NCBI GenBank assembly: GCA_002393835.1 | Contig: DGTW01000192.1 | Coordinates: forward strand, 1-28,921 | DNA: 28,921 nt | Source of the DNA: Treponema sp. UBA4326 | GTDB taxonomy: Bacteria > Spirochaetota > Spirochaetia > Treponematales > Treponemataceae | Direction: 5' to 3' | Part shown: positions 1-8,238 of the stretch, piece by piece | Position numbering within the stretch: the stretch's first letter is position 1 | Layout: the number at the start of each line of letters is the position of its first letter | The notes under the pieces: model-generated | Told to the model about the DNA's origin: nothing | What the model saw: the letters and a program-made list of their open reading frames with translations, nothing else | Databases searched by the model: none | Position numbers and translations under genes: made by a program

Positions 1-333
1 ACTTCCCAGTCCAATTATAAGACCGGCCGCCGCCGCAAAAAAAGTATAGAGAATGTCTTTTGAATCCCCTGGAATGCTTCGGAAGCGGACGAGGGCAAAA
101 ACACCTGCCAGAGAAAGAGTCTTCCTTAAATCGGTGGCAATAAATGGGATAATCATGGCCATAATTACAGGCAGCAAAAGTACCGTAACGGCAAAATTTT
201 TAGAAAATTTCTTTCCCTTGTTTGCAAGCACATAACCAGCCGCAATTCCGCAGCCTGCAATCAGTCCCATGCACATGCTGAAAAGAATCGAGCGAACCTC
301 ATCATTGATAATGAATCCATTTAAAATTTCCAT
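1..333 (-). CDS. DUF4956 family membrane protein (3' end outside window)
   Basis: Translating the minus strand from ATG at 333 gives an open frame of 111 codons to the window edge, so the C-terminus is missing. The start has a Shine-Dalgarno (AGGAG) about eight bases upstream. Hydrophobic segments fall near residues 15-35, 52-70 and 90-110. The stretch FALVRFRSIPGDSKDILY, between the second and third, is the hallmark of DUF4956. Proteins of this family are small polytopic membrane proteins with no firmly established biochemical activity, and they are often encoded next to VTC-domain proteins. Here the gene lies 36 bases downstream of the VTC gene on the same strand, so the two are probably one operon. 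Family assignment is by motif recognition only. A role as membrane partner of the VTC protein is inferred. Confidence 0.82.
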   Translation of the reverse strand, partial: MEILNGFIINDEVRSILFSMCMGLIAGCGIAAGYVLANKGKKFSKNFAVTVLLLPVIMAMIIPFIATDLRKTLSLAGVFALVRFRSIPGDSKDILYTFFAAAAGLIIGLGS

Positions 334-369
334 ATTTATCTCCTGCTAGTTTTGGTAACTTGTGAAAAA

Positions 370-1110
370 TCACTTGAGGCAACTTTTTTGATGTTCCCTG
401 TATTCAGTTCCATATTTTGAGAATGAAGTCTTGAAAAGCCTTCGTTCTGCCAGAAAATGCGTGAACCAGAGAGGAAAAGCCTTAAAGGCCTTTGCTTCCA
501 TAAGCCATTGCCCTTCCTGCAAAAGCTGCTTGCCGTAAGCTGGTGAATCAAGACGCAAATCACTTCTTCTCGACTGAATGTTGGTGTCAATCGTCAGGCG
601 GAAGTCAGAATTGTTCTTTTCAAAGAAAGCATATCGCTCATAAGCAATAAAAACCTTGGGCTTTAGCCTGTAAAAATGCATGATGTAGTCGATTTCCTTC
701 ATTACCTGCATGTTCATTTTCAGGCGCTTTCCGTTTTCCTGCACTGGATTCTCTGGAATCGTGCCGTCTTCAAAATAGCGGTAGGCATCCCGAAGAATGA
801 AGTTTGTCCGTCTTTTGTTGACAAGGCCATTGAATTTCTTCTTGCTTTCAAGAAAAACCTTGTCGCCAAGTCCCACCATGCCGTAGCTTCTCAGACGGAT
901 TTTTTCCTTAAAGTCAGGTTTTTCCAGGGATTTTCGGATAAGCTCATCGCTATCGGTGTCAAGGTAAAGGTTGCTTATGGAATATGTTTTTCCGTCTTTG
1001 TTGAAGGGGTCACAGTCCATATAGTCGCCGATAATAGAAAGAAGGGCAGCCTTGTCATCATCATTGAGCATATATTTAACTTCACGCCGATTAAAGACTT
1101 CAATTGCCAC
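370..1110 (-). CDS. VTC domain protein (polyphosphate-polymerase-like, TTM superfamily)
   Basis: A 246-residue soluble protein. The start is GTG at 1110 with GGGAGA eight bases upstream. Features of the VTC fold, a member of the triphosphate tunnel metalloenzyme superfamily, are visible. There is an N-terminal RREVKY (an ExK strand), the basic strand KIRLRSYG near residue 70, an acidic/basic strand FLESKKKF near 87, KRRTNF near 99, and a late LMEAKAF near 205 before the helix-rich tail. In yeast Vtc4 this domain makes polyphosphate from ATP. Bacterial members are mostly uncharacterised, so the product and substrate here are unknown. The protein has no membrane segment of its own, and the DUF4956 gene follows in the same operon. 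The gene diverges from the beta-helix surface-protein run, with a shared promoter region between them. Confidence 0.82.
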   Translation of the reverse strand: MAIEVFNRREVKYMLNDDDKAALLSIIGDYMDCDPFNKDGKTYSISNLYLDTDSDELIRKSLEKPDFKEKIRLRSYGMVGLGDKVFLESKKKFNGLVNKRRTNFILRDAYRYFEDGTIPENPVQENGKRLKMNMQVMKEIDYIMHFYRLKPKVFIAYERYAFFEKNNSDFRLTIDTNIQSRRSDLRLDSPAYGKQLLQEGQWLMEAKAFKAFPLWFTHFLAERRLFKTSFSKYGTEYREHQKSCLK

Positions 1111-1168
1111 AGATTAAATCTCCCTTAAATCATTCTGACTTTAATATAATCCCGTCCTCCCTTCTTTA

Positions 1169-1197
1169 CATGAGACAGCTATAAGAGATTGTTTAGA
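1169..1197. promoter_or_regulatory. Candidate response-regulator operator: three heptamers at 11-bp spacing
   Basis: Heptamers CATGAGA (1169-1175), TATAAGA (1180-1186) and GTTTAGA (1191-1197) start exactly 11 bp apart in the divergent region between the VTC gene and the first beta-helix lipoprotein. The same arrangement occurs at 2960-2988. The 20-base core from 1182 to 1201 closely matches the core there. Tandem direct repeats with about one helical turn between them are typical of OmpR/PhoB-family binding sites, and such a regulator is encoded at 7546. The first heptamer is the weakest. Binding is inferred. Confidence 0.5.
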
Positions 1198-1301
1198 TTC
1201 AAAAGAGGAAAATATGGTCTTTGTAAGAAATCGCTTATTTTCAGGAATTTTCCTTTTTTTCAGGTAATAATCACGATATTCTAAGCCCGGAGGTTCAAAA
1301 A

Positions 1302-2108
1302 ATGAAAAAATCAATAGTGATTCACGGCTTTCTTTCTCTTGCAATACTTTTTCTGTCTTCTTGCGTTGAAAATTTTTCGCCAATAGTGGAAATTGATGCA
1401 GAAGCTGCCAAATCTTCTTATCCCAAAAGCATTACGGTCTCACCCATGAACGAGTCCGTTACAATCACCAAAAAAGAAATAATAATCCAGCCGAAAAGCG
1501 AAGGCCAGGTCTACACAATTTCAGGCTACTTCTGCGGCCAGATAAAAGTTGGCTCAAAAAAGGCAGTCATAAAGCTCAACAATGCCTATCTTGAAAACAC
1601 TTCCGGCAAACCGGCCATTCTTGCAAAGTCAAAAATCGAAATTTCAAGCACACAGGACAGCCTAAACTATATCGTAAGCTGGGGCCGCTCTTTCTTAAAA
1701 AAGGGAGCGATTGAGGCCGAAAAAGACCTTGTTCTTGGTGGAAGCGGCAGCATATTCATAAAGGGAAGTGTCTGCCATGCAGTCGAAGCCGAGGATGTAA
1801 AAATCAAGGGAAGCGGAATCTTCTATCTGGAAGGCACAAAGCGGGGTTCTGCCCTCACCTGCGACAAACTTGAAGTCGAAGAAGGCAAAACTTTTTCTGC
1901 ATATTTTCTGAATTCAAAAAACGGAATCAAGGCAGAAGAGTCAATTTCAATAGGCTCTGGAAATTTTCACATTTATTCAAACAATGTCGCACTGAAAATC
2001 AATGGCAAAAAGAATCTTTCTGATGAAAAGGAAAAAATCCGCCTTCCTGGAGGAAAATTCTACCTGAAAGAAAACAATGTCTTAGGCGTACCGGATGTCG
2101 AGTTTTGA
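1302..2108 (+). CDS. Lipoprotein with Cthe_2159-like beta-helix, short form (paralogue 1)
   Basis: A 268-residue protein starting at ATG 1302, with GGAGG at 1289-1293. The N-terminus is a lipoprotein signal peptide: MKK, a hydrophobic core, then the lipobox LSSC with Cys at about residue 21. The mature protein consists of short beta-strand repeats of the type found in the Cthe_2159 carbohydrate-binding family: VIKLNNAYLENTSGKPAI, LVLGGSGSIFIKG, VKIKGSGIFYLEGT and SKNGIKAEESISIGSG. Cthe_2159 itself is a right-handed parallel beta-helix that binds cellulose and pectic polymers. This protein is much shorter than full-length members and lacks their Ser-rich linkers. It is clearly paralogous to the next gene and lies 73 bases from it. 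Probable location is the outer membrane or cell surface; ligand unknown. Confidence 0.72.
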   Translation: MKKSIVIHGFLSLAILFLSSCVENFSPIVEIDAEAAKSSYPKSITVSPMNESVTITKKEIIIQPKSEGQVYTISGYFCGQIKVGSKKAVIKLNNAYLENTSGKPAILAKSKIEISSTQDSLNYIVSWGRSFLKKGAIEAEKDLVLGGSGSIFIKGSVCHAVEAEDVKIKGSGIFYLEGTKRGSALTCDKLEVEEGKTFSAYFLNSKNGIKAEESISIGSGNFHIYSNNVALKINGKKNLSDEKEKIRLPGGKFYLKENNVLGVPDVEF

Positions 2109-2181
2109 AATTTGCTGGCAGAATCAAAGGGGCTCCCAGCGTGAACCTGACACAGAATGAAACACCAAACGGAGGAAAAAC

Positions 2182-2964
2182 ATGAAAAGCTCAAAAAAAG
2201 GACTATTCTTACTGGCACTTACACTTCTGGCAGCGGAACTTTTCGCCCAGGAAATCAGTATCAGCCCAAATGACAAAAGCGTGACAATCAGCAAAGACAA
2301 AATCATTTTCAGTCCCAAAAAAGAAGGATGTGAATACATTATCTCTGGGAATTTCACGGGGCAGCTGATAAACAAAACGAAGAATACCGTCCTCAAACTC
2401 AACAATGCCAGAATCGAAAACAGACAGGGAGAAGCGGCAATTTACGGGGAGGCAAAAACTGAAATTTCCACAGTTGAGGGAAGCACGAACCATGTAATTT
2501 CATCTGGAAAAAGCGGAGAAAAAAGTGCGGCCATTTTCTGCAGGAAAAATCTGGAACTTGGAGGAAGCGGCAGCCTTTATGTCACGGGAAATGTATACCA
2601 CGCCGTAAAAGCTGATGATGTGAAGCTAAAGGGCAGCGGAAAATTTTACCTGCAGGGAACAAAAGAAGGCTCAGCCATCAACTGCAAGAATTGCATTTCA
2701 GAAAAGGGAAAAACTTTCACGGCCTTTCTGATGAATTCAAAGAACGGCATCAAGGCTGACCAGACCATTCTTCTTGAATCAGGGACTTTCTGCTTCAAGG
2801 ACAATAAAACAGCCCTTAAAACTGACACGAAAAAAGATGACCCGAAAAATCCTCATTCAATCACCCTTTCTGGAGGGACAATTCAGCTTAACGGCAACGA
2901 AAATTTCTACAAAACTGAGGAAAAGTCCTTTTCAGTAAAAGGCGCAAAAATTACAGAGAGTTAA
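2182..2964 (+). CDS. Secreted Cthe_2159-like beta-helix protein, short form (paralogue 2)
   Basis: A 260-residue protein starting at ATG 2182, with GGAGG at 2171-2175. It aligns over its whole length with the preceding lipoprotein: SVTI(S/T)K start, VLKLNNARIEN, LELGGSGSLYVTG, VKLKGSGKFYLQGTK and MNSKNGIKAD. It has a conventional signal peptide ending ELFAQ before EISIS and no lipobox, so this copy should be released into the periplasm or medium rather than lipid-anchored. The pair looks like an old tandem duplication whose copies took different locations. Beta-helix fold and glycan binding are inferred from family resemblance. No catalytic residues are recognisable. Confidence 0.7.
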   Translation: MKSSKKGLFLLALTLLAAELFAQEISISPNDKSVTISKDKIIFSPKKEGCEYIISGNFTGQLINKTKNTVLKLNNARIENRQGEAAIYGEAKTEISTVEGSTNHVISSGKSGEKSAAIFCRKNLELGGSGSLYVTGNVYHAVKADDVKLKGSGKFYLQGTKEGSAINCKNCISEKGKTFTAFLMNSKNGIKADQTILLESGTFCFKDNKTALKTDTKKDDPKNPHSITLSGGTIQLNGNENFYKTEEKSFSVKGAKITES

Positions 2965-2988
2965 GAGAAGGTTAAGAGATCGTTTAGA
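2960..2988. promoter_or_regulatory. Candidate response-regulator operator upstream of the large beta-helix gene
   Basis: GTTAAGA (2960-2966), GTTAAGA (2971-2977) and GTTTAGA (2982-2988) repeat at exactly 11-bp steps; the first overlaps the stop codon of the preceding gene. The core TAAGAGAT(C/T)GTTTAGA(A/T)TCA is shared with the copy at 1169-1197. A CATAAT hexamer at 3014-3019 would be the -10 box. That places the repeat just upstream of and abutting the -35 region, as for a class-II activator site. Function is inferred. Confidence 0.55.
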
Positions 2989-3013
2989 ATCAGGAAATTT
3001 GAGGGAAAAAAAA

Positions 3014-3019
3014 CATAAT
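3014..3019 (+). promoter_or_regulatory. Probable -10 box for the 3053 gene
   Basis: CATAAT lies 33 bases before the ATG at 3053. No good -35 hexamer sits 17 bases upstream (the bases there are CAGGAA), as expected for an activator-dependent promoter using the direct repeats at 2960-2988. Confidence 0.4.
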
Positions 3020-3052
3020 CTCATCTAAGATTACTTTCGAGAGGTGAATACT

Positions 3053-5356
3053 ATGAAAATTGCAAAACATATCCTTACTTTGGTTCTCACAACCTTGTTG
3101 ACAACAGCATGTGTCGTCGATGCAGAAGAAAACCTTTCCACGGCCAACAATGCCGCTTCATCATCAGGCTCAAGCTCATCAGCAACTTCTACTTCTGGCA
3201 GCTCTTCATCAGGCTCAAGCTCATCATCTTCATCAAGTTCAAGCTCGTCTAGCACAGGAAGTCCCATCTCTACCACGGAATCAAAATCAAGCGGCGAAAG
3301 CTATACAGCAAGTCAGACAATTTACATCGATGTCTCTGGAAAAGTCAGCTCGGACAATTCAAACTGGTCGGAAATAACAGCCTATTCTTCAAGCTCAGAA
3401 GCCCCTTCAGTTTTAAATGACGGCGACAAAGTTTATTACACCATGTATGATGGAAGCAGCACTGGCGTAATCAGAATCGACCTTTCTGAAGTCACTCAAA
3501 AAACGGCCATTTACCTTTCTGGCACAATGACAAGCGGCGGCGTTAAAATTCAGACTTCAAAAAGCTACGAGACAGGCCTTTACCTGAACGGCGTTTCAAT
3601 CACTTCATCAAACTTCCCCTGTATAGCAATGACGAAAAAAGGTGCGGTTTCAGTTTTCTTGGTTGACGGAACAGAAAACACCCTCATCGACGGAAGAAAA
3701 TTCGGTACCGGCTACGGCGAAGAATATTCAACAACAAGCGGCGAAATCTACACTGATGAAGACGGAGAAAGTGCAGACTGTACGGTCTCAAAGACAGTTG
3801 TAAAAAACGGCGAAGACTCAAAAGGCACCCTCTATTCAAAAGGCGACATGACAATCAGCGGAAACGGCTCCCTCACCATCACTCAGAATTACAAGAACTG
3901 CATAGCCTCAAAATCCATTCTTACGATTGAAGGCGGCTTCATCAGTCTGACTTCAGGTGGAAAATCCGGCCTCTACGGTGACTGCGGCGTTTATGTAAAT
4001 GGCGGCTCAATTGAATTCAATGGAAGCGGGGAAGTTTCTTCTTTAACATACCACAAGGCTCACGGAATTAACACCGATGACGAAACTTACTCAGACAGTT
4101 TCGTAACAATCAATGGCGGTTCCCTCAATTTCAGCATCAGCTACGGAAAGGGAATTACAGCTCCGGTAGTAAACATTGCGGGCGGCAAGAATATAATCGA
4201 AATCACTTCTCCAAGCTCCAAAGTCCTGGACACTTCAGCCAGCTACTATGATGCTGACGGAGTAAGCACCAGCGAGACAATTTCTTTCGCCCCACAGGGC
4301 ATCGACGGAGGACTCGTTACAATTTCAGGCGGAAGCACGACAATCACAGCTCCCTGGAGCGGCATCAATTCAGACGGCGACATAAATATTTCTGACGGTA
4401 CGGTCACAATCACGACATTGGCAAACGGCCTCTACGATTCTAGCGAAAGTGACTACACTGCTCCTTCTTGCCTCAAGGCTGACGGTAACATCACTGTAAG
4501 CGGAGGAAATGTCACCGGCACAAACAGCGGAAATGGCGGCAAAGGCGTAAAAGCAGACGGCACTTACACACAGACAGAAGGCTCGATTAATGTGAAAGTC
4601 ACTGGCTCTAATCTCGGAAGTTCCAGCTCATCAGGCGGATTCTCTAGGCCGGGAAGCTCAAGCTCGTCTTCATCGAGCTCGGCCAGCGCTTCGTCAAAAG
4701 GCGTAAAAATTGGAGGGGCAATCTCAGTAAAGGGCGGTAAATTGTATGCCACAAGCAGCAGCCACGAAGCCATTGAATCAAAAAGCACAATTACAATTTC
4801 TGGCGGTGAAGTCTACGGCTACAGTGATTCTGATGACGGAATAAATGCCAGCTCAACATTCACAATCTCAGGCGGCTATGTCTGCGGTTATGCACCGGGC
4901 AACGACGGCATGGATGCCAACGGTGATTTCTACATAAAAGGCGGCCTGGTATACGCAATCGGCTCTTCAAGCCCGGAAATGGCCATTGATGCAAACACGG
5001 AAGGCGGCTACAAGCTCTATATTCAGGGTGGAACGATTATCACGGTTGGGCCGCTTGAAAGCGGGGCTTCCCTCAGCCAGTCCTGCTACAAGGCTTCAAG
5101 CTGGTCAAGAAACACCTGGTACTGCATGACGGCAAACAACACAAACTATGTCTTTAAAACTCCTTCAAGCGGAGGAAGCGGACTTGTTCTCTCTGCCTCT
5201 TCAACACCTACTCTGACATCTGGGGCTACAGCCAGCGGAACTTCATATTTTGACGGAATCCTGTATGTAGGCGGGAGCGCGGGCACTTCTTCGGTTTCCC
5301 TCAGCTCATACTCTTCATCTTCTTCAAGCGGTGGCTTCGGCCCTGGCGGAAGATAA
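3053..5356 (+). CDS. Large Ser-rich lipoprotein, Cthe_2159-family carbohydrate-binding beta-helix
   Basis: A 767-residue protein. ATG 3053 is preferred over an in-frame GTG at 3044 because GAGAGGTG at 3039-3046 then forms the ribosome-binding site. The signal peptide ends in a lipobox (LTTAC, Cys near residue 20). A Ser/Gly-rich linker follows (about residues 37-72), then the family's start motif (IDLSEV, YLSGTMTSGGVKIQ, GLYLNGVSITSSNFPCIAM). After this come many beta-helix rungs of the type ITISGGEVYGYSDSDDGINA, with Asp-Gly-(I/M)-(N/D)-Ala turns. A second Ser-rich block sits near residues 522-548, and the tail is SSGGFGPGGR. Cthe_2159-type proteins bind cellulose or polygalacturonate and calcium through acidic turns. 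The DSDDGIN and NDGMDAN turns fit that, so an adhesin or glycan-binding surface role is likely. No enzymatic motif is seen. Confidence 0.85.
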   Translation: MKIAKHILTLVLTTLLTTACVVDAEENLSTANNAASSSGSSSSATSTSGSSSSGSSSSSSSSSSSSSTGSPISTTESKSSGESYTASQTIYIDVSGKVSSDNSNWSEITAYSSSSEAPSVLNDGDKVYYTMYDGSSTGVIRIDLSEVTQKTAIYLSGTMTSGGVKIQTSKSYETGLYLNGVSITSSNFPCIAMTKKGAVSVFLVDGTENTLIDGRKFGTGYGEEYSTTSGEIYTDEDGESADCTVSKTVVKNGEDSKGTLYSKGDMTISGNGSLTITQNYKNCIASKSILTIEGGFISLTSGGKSGLYGDCGVYVNGGSIEFNGSGEVSSLTYHKAHGINTDDETYSDSFVTINGGSLNFSISYGKGITAPVVNIAGGKNIIEITSPSSKVLDTSASYYDADGVSTSETISFAPQGIDGGLVTISGGSTTITAPWSGINSDGDINISDGTVTITTLANGLYDSSESDYTAPSCLKADGNITVSGGNVTGTNSGNGGKGVKADGTYTQTEGSINVKVTGSNLGSSSSSGGFSRPGSSSSSSSSSASASSKGVKIGGAISVKGGKLYATSSSHEAIESKSTITISGGEVYGYSDSDDGINASSTFTISGGYVCGYAPGNDGMDANGDFYIKGGLVYAIGSSSPEMAIDANTEGGYKLYIQGGTIITVGPLESGASLSQSCYKASSWSRNTWYCMTANNTNYVFKTPSSGGSGLVLSASSTPTLTSGATASGTSYFDGILYVGGSAGTSSVSLSSYSSSSSSGGFGPGGR
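3160..3262. repeat. Ser-codon low-complexity tract
   Basis: This part of the 3053 gene is almost entirely Ser, Gly and Thr codons, with repeated TCATC, TCAAGC and AGCTC units. It encodes a flexible linker between the lipid anchor and the beta-helix. Another tract with the same codon mix lies at about 4618-4695. Such tracts can change length by recombination, but no exact long unit is present. Confidence 0.6.
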
Positions 5357-5390
5357 TCGAAGATAAGCCCCAGCGTCAAGGAGACAGCCC

Positions 5391-6737
5391 ATGAAACGAA
5401 AACTTCTTTCTTTTACGATAATGGCACTTGCGGCTTATACTGCACTTTCTGCAAAAACAAAGCTCACCGTCAAAAACACAGTGGGCGGAGACTCAGATGA
5501 AGTTGGCGACTATGATTTGTTCAGCCACACGAAAGAAAAGGAACTTTCCGGCGGCACAAATTCCAATTCCGGCTTTTCTTTAGGAGACCGCTTTCAAGTT
5601 GATTTGGAAGATAATCTTTTGACCGGCCGATTCCGTCTGGAGACGATTTTCCAGAATGTGGATTCTTCCCTTTCAAAGGTAATTTTTGCCCCCTCAGGCT
5701 TCGTTCACTTTACCCCACTTCCCCAGCTCGGAATCATAGCTGGAAACAATTTTTACAAATACTTTGCGATTCCATCTGCCTATCTTGCGGCAGCGGACGA
5801 CACCACAAAATATGGCCGACTCCTCACCGATTCTCTTGGCGAAGAAGGCTATTTTGGGAATGACAGTCTTTCAGTCTTCACCAACGGATTTGCAGGCGGA
5901 ATCACAAGTGACTGGGCTTTCAGCAATGGCATTTACGCAAAATTCGCAGGCGGCGGCACTTTCTACCCAGCCACAAATGAATTTGAAAAAGCGATAGACT
6001 TCGGAGCAAACTCAGGCCTTGAGAATCTCTTCGATTTTGGCTTCACGGCACACAATATCACGGAAGACGACAGAAAATTCGGAGCTTTTCTCGGCTACAC
6101 AGGAAATACAAATCTCATAGCTAACCTGGGTTTCTACTACAACTTCACCACAAGCGACTATCTCCCGGAAGAACGGGTTACGGGCAGTGATGATGATGAC
6201 AACGATGTCTACAAATACAAAAAACAGTCCACAAAATACGCTCTCGGACTTTCAGGCGGCTACAAATTCGAAGAGGCCGGACTCGGAATTTACGGCGATT
6301 TGATTACAGGACTTACAAACGAGTACATAGGCACAATAAAATATTACGACACCAATGGAAACCTGATTGACTCCCAAACGGCCACAATCGCCCGGGGCGA
6401 TACAATCGTAAAATATTACTACAACAAGAAGGGAACCAAGGCAAAGAGCAGAAACGACAAGTTCACCCACGCAGGAATTCCACTCTATGCCCAGATACGG
6501 CTCACCTACACCTTCAGCAAATCCTGTGAAGGCTCTTTCAGCTTTAAAATACGCACTCTGATGAATGCAAATGACACTACCTGGATTACCCTCTACCCAA
6601 GGGTCAAGGTTGATGTTGGAAATAACGGAAGTATTGGAGCCGGGCTTCGTTTTGACATGAACGCAGCCCGCTATGACGGACTTTCAGGCATCTCAATTCC
6701 GCTTACTTATACTTACAAATTCAAGAAAAAATTCTAA
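5391..6737 (+). CDS. Predicted outer-membrane beta-barrel protein
   Basis: A 448-residue protein starting at ATG 5391, with AAGGAG at 5378-5383. The signal peptide ends in LSAKT. The rest alternates polar and aromatic residues in short strands (FRLETIFQNV, LGIIAGNNFYKYFAI, ANLGFYYNFTT, YALGLSGGYKF, AQIRLTYTFSK). It finishes with SIPLTYTYKFKKKF, a C-terminal strand ending in Phe as expected for a BAM substrate. Overall it resembles spirochaete porin-like proteins, but no specific family was recognised. It lies 34 bases after the large beta-helix lipoprotein and 20 bases before the Gly-rich protein, so it is probably co-transcribed with both. It could be a pore for products of glycan capture or an export/assembly partner; both are inferences. 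Confidence 0.68.
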   Translation: MKRKLLSFTIMALAAYTALSAKTKLTVKNTVGGDSDEVGDYDLFSHTKEKELSGGTNSNSGFSLGDRFQVDLEDNLLTGRFRLETIFQNVDSSLSKVIFAPSGFVHFTPLPQLGIIAGNNFYKYFAIPSAYLAAADDTTKYGRLLTDSLGEEGYFGNDSLSVFTNGFAGGITSDWAFSNGIYAKFAGGGTFYPATNEFEKAIDFGANSGLENLFDFGFTAHNITEDDRKFGAFLGYTGNTNLIANLGFYYNFTTSDYLPEERVTGSDDDDNDVYKYKKQSTKYALGLSGGYKFEEAGLGIYGDLITGLTNEYIGTIKYYDTNGNLIDSQTATIARGDTIVKYYYNKKGTKAKSRNDKFTHAGIPLYAQIRLTYTFSKSCEGSFSFKIRTLMNANDTTWITLYPRVKVDVGNNGSIGAGLRFDMNAARYDGLSGISIPLTYTYKFKKKF

Positions 6738-6757
6738 TTAGGGAGTATAATAAGAGC

Positions 6758-7522
6758 ATGAGATTCAGCAAAAAAAAGCTCTGCATCGTTTTACTTTCTC
6801 TTCTGGCAGCTCTTGCCTTTGCCGCCCCCGGTGGTGGCGGAGGAGGTGGTGGTGGTCGTGGTGGCGGCGGTGGCCACTCTGGCGGACGTGGAGGTAATTT
6901 CGGAGGCCGCTCTTTCGGCGGACAAAGCTCCAGTGGCCCCGGAAGCGCAAGCAATCCATCTTTCTCTTCAAGACCTTCTCCAAATTCATCAGGCCACTCT
7001 CCGTCAGCTGGCGGAAGCTCAAGGGAAAGCAAAAAAAGCGAGCCTCCATCTCAAGGAATCGGAATGAATGACAGTTTCAAGCAGGAAAATTCAGGACTTC
7101 CATCACAGCAAAAAGAAGGCAGCTCTCTTCCTCCTTCTGAGCAAAAGTCAGAGTCATCCCCTGCTGAGCAAAATTCTGCCGCAGGCTTTCCTCCAGAAAT
7201 AATAAACTACCGGGGAAACAGAATGCTTTCAGACGGGGCAGAATTTCTCCTTCAGGATGTAAAAAGCAGGAAAATCAGCGACGACTGCCTTTGTCTCGAA
7301 CTTTCCTTCAATCAGAGCGTAAATCCCAGAACTTTCACAAGCGAATCCATACTCATTGACGGCCAGGAAATTTCATCAAAAATAAAATTTTCTTTTAATA
7401 AAAAGGGTGATACAATTAAAGTAGAAATTCCTTCAAAAAGCGAAAATTTTTCCCTGATGATTCAGAACGTAGAGTCTTTTGATGGAATACAAATAGAACC
7501 AGTTAAAATTGACATAAAATAA
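6758..7522 (+). CDS. Secreted Gly-rich protein with C-terminal Ig-like (Big_5/SbsA-type) domain
   Basis: A 254-residue protein. The signal peptide ends ALAFA, followed directly by an extreme Gly run with Arg, His and Ser (about residues 24-60). A Ser/Pro/Gln/Glu-rich disordered region runs to about residue 140. A compact C-terminal domain covers residues 145-254. Its segments LELSFNQSVNPRTFTSES, ILIDGQEIS and GDTIKVEIPS match the usual layout of Big_5 Ig-like domains (a strand with F-x-x-x-V-x-P, then S-x-x-x-x-x-G). The start codon lies 20 bases after the barrel gene, with a weak Shine-Dalgarno (GGGAG) rather far upstream. No enzymatic motif is present. A structural or adhesive surface role is likely, and the Ig-like call is by motif only. 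Confidence 0.6.
   Translation: MRFSKKKLCIVLLSLLAALAFAAPGGGGGGGGGRGGGGGHSGGRGGNFGGRSFGGQSSSGPGSASNPSFSSRPSPNSSGHSPSAGGSSRESKKSEPPSQGIGMNDSFKQENSGLPSQQKEGSSLPPSEQKSESSPAEQNSAAGFPPEIINYRGNRMLSDGAEFLLQDVKSRKISDDCLCLELSFNQSVNPRTFTSESILIDGQEISSKIKFSFNKKGDTIKVEIPSKSENFSLMIQNVESFDGIQIEPVKIDIK
6823..6913. repeat. Gly-codon (GGN) low-complexity tract
   Basis: A near-pure run of GGT/GGC/GGA codons with interspersed CGT and CAC encodes the Gly-rich segment just after the signal peptide. Codon choice varies, so it is protein-level composition rather than a perfect microsatellite. Confidence 0.6.
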
Positions 7523-7545
7523 AAAGGCTTCAAGCGGAGGAATCT

Positions 7546-8238
7546 ATGCCTAACGAAAACATTGGAAAACTTCACATTCTTGTCGTTGAAGATGACAAGG
7601 GAATCTCAGATTTTGTTATCCCAGAACTTGAGCACGAAGGCTTTACAACAAGCCTGGCTGCAAGTGGCCGGGAGGCCCTGGAAAAATTCGAGGCCGAAAA
7701 TCCCGATTTAGTCCTGCTTGACATTATGCTTCCCGAGCTCAACGGTCTTGAAGTCTTACGACGAATCCGTGCCAAGTCCAATGTTCCTGTCATTCTTGAA
7801 ACTGCCCGTGGCGAAACCATCGACAAAATCACGGGACTGAACGCCGGTGCCGATGACTACATTTCAAAGCCATTCGAAATTGAAGAGCTTCTTGCGAGAA
7901 TCAATGCCCTTTTCAGGCGAATCAATGCCTTCAAGCCAGACGAATCACTTCTTTCAGTCCGCACACTTTCCCTAAACTTGGACAGAATGAGCTGTTCTGT
8001 CGAAAAAAACGAAATTCAGCTCTCAAAAACCGAATTCTTCATGTTAAAAAACTTCATCGAAAACAAAAACAAAGTCCTTTCCCGCTCCGACATCATCGAT
8101 GCAATCTGGGGCAAGGGACATTTTATTGATGAAAACACGGTTGATGTCTATGTAGGCTACCTGCGCTCAAAAATCGCCGAGCACACTAAAGAAGAATTCA
8201 TCAAGACGGTTCGCGGCTCAGGCTACATGATGGTATGA
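7546..8238 (+). CDS. OmpR/PhoB-family response regulator
   Basis: A 230-residue regulator starting at ATG 7546, with GGAGG upstream. The receiver domain (about residues 9-122) has the acidic pair D16/D17, phospho-acceptor D59 in LLDIMLPELNG, T86 and K108 in ISKPF. The C-terminal winged-helix domain (about 132-230) has the expected LSKTEFFML, LSRSDIIDAIWG, the recognition-helix stretch VDVYVGYLRSKI and the final IKTVRGSGYMMV. In the conserved VI(L/M)LTA stretch this protein has ILETA, with Glu just before T86, a small oddity. The gene overlaps the kinase by four bases (ATGA), so the pair is translationally coupled. It closes the surface-protein run, and the direct repeats at 1169 and 2960 are plausible targets. 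Confidence 0.95.
   Translation: MPNENIGKLHILVVEDDKGISDFVIPELEHEGFTTSLAASGREALEKFEAENPDLVLLDIMLPELNGLEVLRRIRAKSNVPVILETARGETIDKITGLNAGADDYISKPFEIEELLARINALFRRINAFKPDESLLSVRTLSLNLDRMSCSVEKNEIQLSKTEFFMLKNFIENKNKVLSRSDIIDAIWGKGHFIDENTVDVYVGYLRSKIAEHTKEEFIKTVRGSGYMMV

Noticed and set aside
3031..3276. Antisense frame rich in Glu/Leu/Asp opposite the Ser tract.
   Set aside because: It is the complement of repetitive Ser codons, with no start-site signal.
6765..7049. Long antisense frames rich in Pro, Arg or His opposite the Gly-rich gene.
   Set aside because: These are mirror products of GGN codon runs; the sense frame has a signal peptide and a folded C-terminal domain.
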